Notes: generated by a model from the sequence alone, not told the origin. Counted from the first letter of the stretch, positions 1 through 5,384 are shown. The stretch: DNA of 5,384 bases from Bacteroidota bacterium (GCA_021816545.1 JAKAXP010000161.1:1-5384), one strand, 5' to 3'. Translations and numbers: made by a program.

Positions 1-66
1 ATCGGCATCATAGTTGTCAAATGCCTCCTTTACCTTACGGCTGAATATGTCATCAAACTTATTCAT
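1..66 (-). CDS. N-terminal fragment of a gene coupled to the sigma factor (possible anti-sigma or membrane protein)
   Basis: Only the first 22 codons lie in the window. The reading frame starts at an ATG (66-64), is open to the window edge, and begins MNKFDDIFSRKVKEAFDNYD. The start codon lies inside the end of the sigma factor gene: the bases ATGAATAA hold both this ATG and the sigma stop TAA, an 8-base overlap typical of translational coupling. From memory, Bacteroidota genes directly after ECF sigma factors often encode a protein with a similar short, charged N-terminal helix followed by a membrane segment, acting as anti-sigma factor or as an envelope protein of unknown role. The transmembrane or sensor part that would prove this lies outside the window, so the function is inferred from position only. 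Confidence 0.6.
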   Translation of the reverse strand, partial: MNKFDDIFSRKVKEAFDNYDAD

Positions 67-640
67 GACTCTTCCGGACCGAAATTATATGACTGATATA
101 AAGTTCGCGCAGCAACTTCTTGGCCCTTGCAAGATTGGCCCTTGAGGTGGAAGCTGTTACCCCCAATATCTGAGCTATCTCCTCGTGCGAATAACCTTCT
201 ATCTCGAAGAGGTTGAACGTCATCCTGTAATTTGCCGGGAGATAACTGTACAATGTCAGGATATCGTTGGCAGAAAGTTCTGTTTCGATTTCAGGATCAC
301 TTTCACCTGTTTCATTTATCGAATCAATTGAAACGTAATCGTTGTTTTTCAGGTTCTTACGGTAAGAATCAATGGCGGTATTCACCAGGATTTTACCATA
401 CCAGCTCCTGAACGGCCTGGAATGGTCGTATTCCTGGAGACTGTCAAGTACCTTCATATAGCTGTCATTCACTACTTCCATGGCCTCACCTTCATCCCGG
501 GTATACCTGATACATATTGACATGGCAAAGGAGAAATAGCGCCTGTAAAGGAATTCCTGTGAGCGTATATCGCCTTCGGCACATCTTTTGACAAGATCCG
601 AATCAGAGTATTCATGACCTTTTATGGTTCCATTACCCAT
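59..640 (-). CDS. ECF-type RNA polymerase sigma factor (sigma-70 family)
   Basis: A 193-residue protein with the two-domain layout of ECF sigma factors, which direct RNA polymerase to a small set of promoters, usually in response to an envelope signal. Sigma region 2 covers about residues 14-97, with the core-binding and -10 recognition helices around VVNDSYMKVLD and the segment FRSWYGKILVNTAIDSYRK. Region 4 covers about residues 125-181, with LPANYRMTFNLFEIEGYSHEEI leading into a helix-turn-helix (IAQILGVTASTSRANLARAK) that would bind the -35 element. There is no region 1 or 3, as expected for ECF proteins. The frame can be extended six codons upstream to a TTG at 658, but the ATG at 640 is the simpler start and costs nothing of the fold. 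It lies 78 bases after the barrel gene with no terminator visible between, so cotranscription is possible. Its stop overlaps the next gene. The regulon is unknown. Confidence 0.92.
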   Translation of the reverse strand: MGNGTIKGHEYSDSDLVKRCAEGDIRSQEFLYRRYFSFAMSICIRYTRDEGEAMEVVNDSYMKVLDSLQEYDHSRPFRSWYGKILVNTAIDSYRKNLKNNDYVSIDSINETGESDPEIETELSANDILTLYSYLPANYRMTFNLFEIEGYSHEEIAQILGVTASTSRANLARAKKLLRELYISHIISVRKSHE

Positions 641-718
641 TATACCGCCAGGAGTCAAGTTTCCCCGAAATAACTCAATTCAGACGATATTATGGTTGAC
701 AGATTCATATTTATTCTG

Positions 719-1456
719 TTACATAAAGACAAAACCAAGGTGGAACTCCAGCCTGTAATACTGGGTTACGGTCTGCCTGACCGTACTTCCTCCCCACCAG
801 TAGAGATCCTCATTCAGCGTAATCTTCTGATACCGGTAACCAAGGCCCACATTAACAGCAGTCCTCTTCCATGTAAACATCGAGATGCCTGCCCCGGCAT
901 TGAAGAGGAACCCACCCTCCTGTTTACTGTTTGATGCAGCGTCATACACGTAATATGTTTCCTCGTCAGTGACTGCAAACCCGTAACCGGTTTTCATCCA
1001 TAAATATGGCGAGACCTCCGAATCAAAAGGGGTGAATCTTAAATCCGCATAAAGAGGCACCAGCACCAATCCCACTTCTTCCATCCCCGAACCTATGCCA
1101 ACTGCAATGCCGTTTTTGAACTGGTACCCGTTTGAAAGATGGAAGCTGAGACTGCCCTGGTTGCCGCTTTCGTTCTTGCCCGAGAGGAAACCGGCAGAAA
1201 ATCTTACATAGTAGCCTGAAGTATTAAGGTTCTTCTTAACCGGATACCTAAATGCCTCAACGGATGATACCTGTGACCTGCCTATCCTGATGACCTGTGG
1301 AGAGGTTATCTTCAGATCAAGAAAGTCAGTAGAATCGCCAACGATGGTTCCCGAAATCCGGGACCCATCGTTAAGCACAACAGTATATTTCCGGTGCTGG
1401 CCTGTTGCGGTGAGTGTCAGCAGGACACAAACCGCAATAGCAGTTAGTCTTGACAT
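719..1456 (-). CDS. Predicted outer-membrane beta-barrel protein with N-terminal small beta domain
   Basis: A 245-residue protein of unrecognised family. Residues 1-19 form a classic Sec signal peptide (MSRLTAIAVCVLLTLTATG, likely cut before Gln20). The cysteine at residue 10 is not in a lipobox, so this should not be a lipoprotein. Residues about 23-67 (YTVVLNDGSRISGTIVGDS and following) look like the small all-beta domain that opens many Bacteroidota envelope proteins, with an NDGS-x-ISG-type start. From about residue 80 the chain alternates aromatic and small or polar residues in amphipathic strands (YYVRFSAGFLSG, GYQFKNGIAVGIGSG, PYLWMKTGYGFAV, VNVGLGYRYQKI) and ends in the strand YYRLEFHLGFVFM, as expected of an outer-membrane barrel of perhaps eight strands. 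The ATG lies 4 bases after the stop of the propeller gene, so the two are almost certainly cotranscribed. A transport or anchoring role for the upstream lipoproteins is possible but not shown. Confidence 0.75.
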   Translation of the reverse strand: MSRLTAIAVCVLLTLTATGQHRKYTVVLNDGSRISGTIVGDSTDFLDLKITSPQVIRIGRSQVSSVEAFRYPVKKNLNTSGYYVRFSAGFLSGKNESGNQGSLSFHLSNGYQFKNGIAVGIGSGMEEVGLVLVPLYADLRFTPFDSEVSPYLWMKTGYGFAVTDEETYYVYDAASNSKQEGGFLFNAGAGISMFTWKRTAVNVGLGYRYQKITLNEDLYWWGGSTVRQTVTQYYRLEFHLGFVFM

Positions 1457-1460
1457 ATTT

Positions 1461-2750
1461 CTATTCTTCCTTGATCGTGATATGGCTTATCTGGATTATG
1501 TTTTCCGGGTCGTTGTAGTCATACTGGTAAATGCCTCCATTGCCAACCAGCATAAGGATTCCGTCCATCGGAATGACATCATATGTGTCAAAGTCAGGAT
1601 AGTGGGCGACCTGACTGGTTATTATTGCCAGAGGATTTGATTTGTTGTAAATCTTCAGTCCTGCTGATCCGTCACAGACAAACAGGAGGTTACCGTCTGT
1701 ACCCAGCCCGTGAGGGTTGAACATCGGGTATGACTTTACCAGGTATGGATTTCTGATTGAGGAAATATCTATCACTTCCAGGAGATTTTGCATGTTGTTG
1801 CACATGTTGCCTGAACGAAGGGTGACATATGCATACTGACCGTCCACAACTACAGGGTCACATGCTGTGATATGATCATATGATGATATCTGGACAGGCT
1901 TTTTGGGGTTGACAAGGTCGAAGATAAGCATCCCCGTGGTGGTACCGATGAACAGGTTATTCTGGAGGCGGAAAAGGGTCTCCATGTTGCGGGGTACGTC
2001 GATGCTGTCAACGACTGCCATGTCTGATGCAGTTGTTATATCAACTGTTTTTAACCTGACAGGAACTGCTATTACGTACAGGTAATTGTCGTTCAGCATG
2101 AACCGGGCCATGGAGCCTCCGGTGCCGCCGCCACCTGTCCAGCCGCCGTTTGTGGCCTTGGCCGCATCAGCATTCATGACAAATTCCATATTCCCGCGGA
2201 ACAGCATTCCCCCCTGGTAGTATTTCTCTACCTCTTCTGTGATCTTCTTTACTTCCCAGCCCACTATGACACCCTTCGATTTGTCAACCATTGCGTATGG
2301 ATACCATAATTCACCTTCCGGGACTATCTCCGGAAACACATTCTTAATACGGTCAATTTCAACCGGATTATTGATGTCAGTTATATCAATCGCAAGAAGA
2401 TCGATATAGCTGTCGGCGAACAGGACGTTTCCCTTTATTGCCATGTCAACATTCCCAAGGATTTCATAAAAAGCCACCTTTTGGGGATTAGCCGGGTTTC
2501 TGTTGTCAATAACGTGTATCCCTTTGCCATACTCATTTACAAAGAGATAGCCGTCCTTGAAGTACATTTTCCCGGGGTGCGATATTTCAATGGGAGCACT
2601 CTTTTCAAAGCTTGCCCTGAACTCATTGAACGGCATGTAAACAGGCACATTGGCTTCGTAGGTGATCAGTTCTGTTGTTCTGTCCTGGCAGGCTGTCAGA
2701 GCTGCCATCATGACAATCAGAAAAGTTGCAGACTTGATGAGGTTTTTCAT
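1461..2750 (-). CDS. LVIVD-repeat beta-propeller lipoprotein
   Basis: From the ATG at 2750 the product is 429 residues. It has a lipoprotein signal peptide (MKNLIKSATFLIVMMAALTAC) with lipobox LTAC and lipidated Cys21. The rest is built of repeated blades in which a YLFV/LFAD-type strand is followed by an I-x-V-I-D-x-x-N-P-type turn: GIHVIDNRNPANPQKV (about 77-92), LLAIDITDINNPVEI (118-132), MLIFDLVNPKKPVQI (274-288), LEVIDISSIRNPYLV (324-338), LKIYNKSNP (365-373). These are hallmarks of LVIVD repeats, which form a propeller. A glycine-rich loop (202-212) and the segments CDPVVVDGQYAYVTLRSG (297-314) and NPHGLGTDGNLLFVCDG are patterns I associate with this Bacteroidota family. Cys297, Cys317 and Cys359 could allow a disulfide. 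A longer frame starts at an ATG at 2813 overlapping the serpin stop (TAATG), but it would put 21 charged residues before the signal peptide, so 2750 is preferred. The biochemical role is not known; a binding or scaffold role is likely. Confidence 0.85.
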   Translation of the reverse strand: MKNLIKSATFLIVMMAALTACQDRTTELITYEANVPVYMPFNEFRASFEKSAPIEISHPGKMYFKDGYLFVNEYGKGIHVIDNRNPANPQKVAFYEILGNVDMAIKGNVLFADSYIDLLAIDITDINNPVEIDRIKNVFPEIVPEGELWYPYAMVDKSKGVIVGWEVKKITEEVEKYYQGGMLFRGNMEFVMNADAAKATNGGWTGGGGTGGSMARFMLNDNYLYVIAVPVRLKTVDITTASDMAVVDSIDVPRNMETLFRLQNNLFIGTTTGMLIFDLVNPKKPVQISSYDHITACDPVVVDGQYAYVTLRSGNMCNNMQNLLEVIDISSIRNPYLVKSYPMFNPHGLGTDGNLLFVCDGSAGLKIYNKSNPLAIITSQVAHYPDFDTYDVIPMDGILMLVGNGGIYQYDYNDPENIIQISHITIKEE

Positions 2751-2812
2751 GTTCGTTTTATTTTTCGGCACTTTGGAAACAGGAGAATTCTTTTTGCCGG
2801 TTATATGGATCA

Positions 2813-4054
2813 TTAATTAAGCGGATTCGCAACCTGCCCGATGAAAAGGAGGGTGTTCGTGGTCCGTTCACGTATTGCAAAGACAAACGGTTTGTCAATC
2901 ACAAATTCACGTGGTTGAGGCGGGTAACTTGTGACTTCAACTCCGATTGTAGTTACTGCAGCAGCTTCAGTTCCCTTCTCGTCAACCTCCACGAATGTGT
3001 TCTGCTTTACGAAGCTTACGAAGATCGAGGCGTCCGAGATTCCTGAAAGGTCAGCCAGAGAAGGATTGAACGCATCCAGCATACCCATGCCCTGCAACTG
3101 GTCATTCAGGTACTTTTCGTACGAAAATTTGAATTTCGGCATGTAAACGGTCAGCTCACCGTATTTCTCCAGGTTGTCAAGAGCCGAGGTGAGAGTGTTC
3201 CACTTCTCTGCGTCAAATGATGCATTGAATTCAGCAAGTGTTCCCTCCGGTACAATGACCACCATAGTAAAATTGGTCTGCCCGTAGGGCATTTCAATTG
3301 CCCTGTAGCCGGTTCCGGAGGTAACCCTGGAACCAACATCTCCCTTCATGGTGCTCACATTTACAGAGCCGGACCCGCCGGTGTAAAACGGTCTGTCAGA
3401 CGTCAGGTCCTTGTTGAACTGATAGCTCCAGTCGCCCTTGAAATAAAGGGCATTCATTATAAACATAACCGCGTCGGGTGATATCTCATTCAGCACTTTC
3501 GGGATTTTGCCGTTTGTGTTGTCGCTGGCCCATTTGTTGATTGTTGCCAGGGCAGAAGGCAGTGAGAAATCAAGGCCGGCGATTTCTGCATCAAAATCAG
3601 TATCCATGGTGCTGAGGAAAGGATTCTTGACACTGAAGCCCTGCCTGTAGAATATTGCATTTGCCAGGGCCAGTTTGACCTTCGGATCGATATCCAGCAG
3701 CTGGCTGACGAGACTTTTATAGACATCGTTGATCTCGCTGATTGTCATCGTTTCAGGATATTTCAGCGTTCCTCTCAGCTGGTCATACGTGTCTCCGTCG
3801 CAGCCGTTAAGCAGCATGGTAAGGGCTGCGCTGGCGCTCAGAGGAGAGAGCATGAAGTTCTTGTCTTCAACCGTGGCAACCCTTGTGAAAAGTTCAATAC
3901 CAAAATCATTTCCATACTCAATGACTTCTGCGGCTTTGGCAGTAAGCTCAAGAGTTTTTGGAGTAAGATCGGGGTCCTGTCCGGAATCCTTTGAACATGA
4001 TGACAATCCGGTAACAGCCAGGAGAGACATAATTATAAATACTGCATTTTTCAT
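2813..4054 (-). CDS. Serpin family lipoprotein (serine/cysteine protease inhibitor)
   Basis: A full-length serpin, 413 residues, with a lipoprotein signal peptide ending in lipobox LSSC (lipidated Cys20) followed by SKDSGQD, so the inhibitor is membrane-anchored. Conserved serpin blocks appear in order: NFMLSPLSASAALTMLLNG (66-84), LALANAIFYRQGF (128-140), INKWASDNTNGKI (172-184), IMNALYFKGDWSYQF (199-213), YRAIEMPYGQTNFTMVVIVP (250-269), VYMPKFKFSYE (303-313), NTFVEVDEKGTEAA (352-365) and the C-terminal signature FVIDKPFVFAI (384-394), which fits the classic serpin pattern. The hinge E359-K-G-T-E-A-A-A (P17-P10) has Gly at P15, Thr at P14 and small residues at P12-P10, as in inhibitory serpins, so it should trap a protease by loop insertion. 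Counting 17 residues from the hinge places P1-P1' at Thr375-Ser376, suggesting an elastase-like target; this is an estimate. The stop is 62 bases from the next start, so it probably leads an operon with the propeller and barrel genes. Confidence 0.95.
   Translation of the reverse strand: MKNAVFIIMSLLAVTGLSSCSKDSGQDPDLTPKTLELTAKAAEVIEYGNDFGIELFTRVATVEDKNFMLSPLSASAALTMLLNGCDGDTYDQLRGTLKYPETMTISEINDVYKSLVSQLLDIDPKVKLALANAIFYRQGFSVKNPFLSTMDTDFDAEIAGLDFSLPSALATINKWASDNTNGKIPKVLNEISPDAVMFIMNALYFKGDWSYQFNKDLTSDRPFYTGGSGSVNVSTMKGDVGSRVTSGTGYRAIEMPYGQTNFTMVVIVPEGTLAEFNASFDAEKWNTLTSALDNLEKYGELTVYMPKFKFSYEKYLNDQLQGMGMLDAFNPSLADLSGISDASIFVSFVKQNTFVEVDEKGTEAAAVTTIGVEVTSYPPQPREFVIDKPFVFAIRERTTNTLLFIGQVANPLN
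2924..2980 (-). other. Serpin reactive-centre loop (hinge P17 to P2')
   Basis: This encodes residues 359-377 of the serpin. The proximal hinge EKGTEAAA is the same as that of alpha-1-antitrypsin up to P11 (which continues EKGTEAAG from memory). The predicted scissile bond by hinge counting is Thr375-Ser376, followed by YPP where antitrypsin has IPP. The distance from P1' to the KPF of the serpin signature is three residues longer than in antitrypsin, so the distal side of the loop is slightly extended. The exact P1 needs experiment, because bacterial serpins can be cut at neighbouring bonds. Confidence 0.75.
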
Positions 4055-4193
4055 ATTGATTTTTTTGAAGTAATGTTTCTACGGAATTCAGATCTTATAT
4101 CACCTAATACGAAAAAAGTCCCCTTAACGCTGCAAGATATCCGAAAGAAATCAGGTACGATCTCTCTTTTATTTTCCCGGACCGGAATTGAAG
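4055..4193 (-). promoter_or_regulatory. Intergenic leader of the serpin gene
   Basis: These 139 bases lie between the small lipoprotein stop and the serpin ATG. They hold repeat copy A and an A-rich stretch (TTCAAAAAAATCAAT) right before the ATG, which is common before Bacteroidota genes that lack a strong Shine-Dalgarno site. I could not identify a convincing TTTG/TAnnTTTG promoter pair. If the serpin operon has its own promoter, it most likely lies here; otherwise it depends on read-through from the small gene. Confidence 0.4.
4101..4136 (-). repeat. 36-base direct repeat, copy A (broken terminator half, serpin leader)
   Basis: Identical to 4649-4684 except at 4106 (a here, g at 4654). It contains the stem arm, loop and A-tract of the terminator described at 4660-4691, but the match stops exactly after tgcaag. 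The opposite arm aaggggactt is replaced by aagatatccg, so the hairpin cannot form. Read on the minus strand it would give AAGGGGACTTTTTTCG without a pairing partner, and it lies 47 bases before the serpin start codon. It is therefore a non-functional terminator remnant that may let transcripts of the small lipoprotein gene run into the serpin gene. Confidence 0.9.
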
Positions 4194-4604
4194 TCATTCC
4201 TGTCGGATGTATTTTAACTCCAGTAAATTCTGTCCCAGGAATTTATAGTCAAGGATATAGCTATCTGTCCCTCCCCAGTAACCGACAGAAACCTCAATCA
4301 GTGTATCATTTATTACCGCCCAGGTACCCGGGAAATCCTCATAAGAAATCGGCGGAGTACCGCACCATCCTGAATTTTTCCTTTCGGTCATCGAACCCTG
4401 AAGGTTAAACTTATAACAGTGATCATCAACGAAACCATTACTCCTCTCAAAAAACAATGCACCGTCATTGTAATCAGAATAGGTCCAGTTTCCGATCAGC
4501 AGATGATCCGGATCGATAATAATCTCATCCTTAACGCAGGATGCCAATGCGAAAGTGATTATAACAATCAGCAGACAATGGCCTTTTATTTTCGTATTCT
4601 TCAT
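4194..4604 (-). CDS. Small lipocalin-like lipoprotein
   Basis: A 136-residue lipoprotein when started at the ATG at 4604, with a lysine-rich n-region, a hydrophobic core (CLLIVIITFAL) and lipobox LASC giving lipidated Cys23. The next residues VKDE fit the K-(D/E)2 surface-export signal described for some Bacteroidota lipoproteins. The mature part opens with LLIGNWTYSDY (35-45), the G-x-W start common to lipocalin-like beta-barrels, then CYKFNLQGSM, the motif ERKNSGWCGTPPISYEDF (74-91), GTWAVINDTLIEVSV (93-107) and a final strand LLELKY. I recall this NSGWCGTPP block from uncharacterised Bacteroidota lipoproteins, but know no function. Cys63 and Cys81 may pair. A longer frame from 4640 adds 12 residues before the signal peptide and starts only 20 bases after the terminator U-tract, so 4604 is preferred. 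The gene is flanked by the two 36-base repeats and has no convincing terminator of its own. Confidence 0.75.
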   Translation of the reverse strand: MKNTKIKGHCLLIVIITFALASCVKDEIIIDPDHLLIGNWTYSDYNDGALFFERSNGFVDDHCYKFNLQGSMTERKNSGWCGTPPISYEDFPGTWAVINDTLIEVSVGYWGGTDSYILDYKFLGQNLLELKYIRQE

Positions 4605-4648
4605 TGAGATCTTTGTAAGATTTTGTTCCGTGGATTTCATGTTGGATA

Positions 4649-4684
4649 CACCTGATACGAAAAAAGTCCCCTTAACGCTGCAAG
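4649..4684 (-). repeat. 36-base direct repeat, copy B (within intact terminator)
   Basis: The partner of 4101-4136 (35 of 36 bases the same). It covers one stem arm, the loop and the A-tract (U-tract in RNA) of the intact terminator, and goes on past the terminator through the bases cacctgatac. The similarity does not include the second stem arm (4685-4691). The repeat start-to-start distance is 548 bases, and the unit between holds just the small lipoprotein gene. Confidence 0.9.
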
Positions 4685-4691
4685 GGGACTT
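4660..4691 (-). terminator. Intrinsic terminator after the S15 peptidase gene
   Basis: A perfect 10-base-pair inverted repeat, aagtcccctt (4664-4673) and aaggggactt (4682-4691), surrounds an 8-base loop. On the minus strand the second arm runs straight into TTTTTT, giving a textbook rho-independent terminator. It starts 29 bases after the stop codon of the peptidase gene and ends before the small lipoprotein gene, so the peptidase is the last gene of its transcript. In the plus direction there is no U-tract, so it should act one way only. Confidence 0.93.
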
Positions 4692-4720
4692 GTGAAAACA
4701 TTGGAAGGGATCCGGGACGC

Positions 4721-5384
4721 TTATTTAAGCGTACCCCCAACCACCGGTATTGTTAACTCGGTGCCGTCCAGGTCAACTGTCAGTTCTGTTCCCGGCATCG
4801 GTTGGAGAGTAAATTCCTTGTCGCTCGAAAAGATCAACAGTCCGATCTGTTTCCCGGCAGGAATGATGTGGTCATCGGGCTCGAGGTCGAAGCTCATCTC
4901 ATAGAACCTACCCGGAACCAGCGGCTCACTTTCCGACATTGAGCGGTAGTTCTGCAGGTCTGCCCATCCGCGGGTGATAATATTATCCGTGAAAATCATC
5001 TGGCGGGAGGCAGTCCACGGGAGGGCTACCAGCCAGACCGAAAGGTTGACAGCCGGCTTGCTCGAAGCAGCCCTGATCTTTACGGTAACAACACCGGAAA
5101 TATGTGCCGGCTCCGACAGAACGGGTGTCAGATAGAGCAGGCGGTGGTTTGTATACTCAGCCTGCGCCAGCGTGGAGCCGTTGAATGAGAAGTTGTCGAC
5201 CAGCGTCTCGGTGCCTTGCTTGCCCGGTTTCTCGGGTACAAGTCCTCCCGTTCCGGGGGCACCTGGTGTAAGATACAGAGTCAGAGGCTTTGCATCGGGA
5301 TTGGGATAATCAGCATAGGGGGTAGGGCTGAGGCGGTCAGCATTTTCGCGGACGATCCATGCCTTCGGGTCATTCTCCACGCCG
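4721..5384 (-). CDS. Xaa-Pro dipeptidyl-peptidase (S15/CocE-type), C-terminal part
   Basis: The last 220 codons of a gene that enters from the right edge; the frame is open to base 5384, so no start is visible. The segment GVENDPKAWIVRENADRLSP with PYADYPNPDA is the join between the alpha/beta-hydrolase domain and the C-terminal jelly-roll domain of S15 peptidases and their CocE/NonD relatives. The jelly-roll follows: SGVVTVKIRAASSKPAVNLSVWL, then TRGWADLQNYRSMSESEPLVP, FYEMSFDLEPDDHIIPAGKQIG, LLIFSSDKEFTLQPMPGTELT and a final beta strand ending PVVGGTLK. These enzymes remove X-Pro dipeptides from peptide N-termini; relatives hydrolyse esters. The catalytic Ser, Asp and His are expected upstream, outside the window, so activity and signal peptide cannot be judged. 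The gene ends in its own terminator and is not an operon partner of the serpin. Confidence 0.88.
   Translation of the reverse strand, partial: GVENDPKAWIVRENADRLSPTPYADYPNPDAKPLTLYLTPGAPGTGGLVPEKPGKQGTETLVDNFSFNGSTLAQAEYTNHRLLYLTPVLSEPAHISGVVTVKIRAASSKPAVNLSVWLVALPWTASRQMIFTDNIITRGWADLQNYRSMSESEPLVPGRFYEMSFDLEPDDHIIPAGKQIGLLIFSSDKEFTLQPMPGTELTVDLDGTELTIPVVGGTLK

Noticed and set aside
641..658. Six-codon upstream extension of the sigma factor from a TTG start
   Set aside because: It begins with a rare start codon and adds MTPGGI without homology to the family; the ATG at 640 already includes all of sigma region 2.
638..658. TTGACT and TATAAT sequences before the sigma start, resembling a sigma-70 promoter
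   Set aside because: The spacing is 8 bases instead of about 17, the TATAAT overlaps the chosen start codon, and Bacteroidota use a different primary promoter consensus.
692..934. Plus-strand open frame opposite the barrel gene
   Set aside because: It lies antisense to a well-supported coding region, has no family features and is short; the same applies to the other plus-strand frames (1290-1640, 1903-2085, 2481-2816, 2931-3146, 3729-4073, 4073-4408, 4419-4607, 4692-4904).
2751..2813. Longer propeller start at 2813 overlapping the serpin stop (TAATG)
   Set aside because: It would place 21 mostly polar and basic residues before a complete lipoprotein signal peptide; translational re-initiation there cannot be excluded but is less likely.
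3151..3726. Additional minus-strand frames inside the serpin gene (3151-3339 and 3490-3726)
   Set aside because: They are out-of-frame shadows of the serpin, whose own frame is unbroken and fully conserved.
4170..4190. Hairpin in ttttcccggaccggaa after the small lipoprotein gene as a possible terminator
   Set aside because: On the minus strand the stem is only about 4-6 pairs with a bulge and is followed by AAAATAAAAG, not a U-tract.
4101..4684. Integron-type cassette, with the repeats as attC sites around the small gene
   Set aside because: The repeat has no paired RYYYAAC/GTTRRRY core sites and no integrase is present; the hairpin is explained by a terminator.

Overview
The window looks like a chromosomal segment from a Bacteroidota (Bacteroidetes) bacterium. 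The reasons are three predicted lipoproteins in a row, acidic/lysine residues after the lipidated cysteine that resemble the surface-export signal of this phylum, A-rich start regions with poor Shine-Dalgarno sites, an LVIVD-repeat propeller lipoprotein of a type I know mainly from Bacteroidota, and an ECF sigma factor overlapping a gene whose N-terminus resembles those beside such sigma factors there. The genus cannot be told from the sequence. All supported genes are on the minus strand, so transcription runs from high to low coordinates.

Layout in transcription order: (1) 5384-4721, the C-terminal part of an S15/CocE-type Xaa-Pro dipeptidyl-peptidase, closed by a strong intrinsic terminator (4660-4691). 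(2) 4604-4194, a small lipocalin-like lipoprotein. (3) 4054-2813, a lipoprotein serpin with an inhibitory-type hinge. (4) 2750-1461, an LVIVD-repeat beta-propeller lipoprotein. (5) 1456-719, a predicted outer-membrane beta-barrel protein starting 4 bases after gene 4 stops. (6) 640-59, an ECF-type sigma-70 factor. (7) 66-1, the first 22 codons of a gene overlapping the sigma stop by 8 bases. No gene-free stretch exceeds about 140 bases.

Genes 3-5 are packed tightly enough to be one transcript. They encode a protease inhibitor, a propeller and a barrel that should all sit at the outer membrane, so they could form a surface assembly, but this is inference from gene order. The sigma factor and the gene overlapping it form a translationally coupled pair that may or may not control the genes upstream.

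The most unusual non-coding feature is a 36-base direct repeat (35/36 identical) on each side of the small lipoprotein gene. The copy at 4649-4684 belongs to the intact terminator. The copy at 4101-4136 keeps only one stem arm, the loop and the U-tract side, so it should not terminate and now lies in the leader of the serpin gene. This points to a past duplication or insertion event around the small gene.
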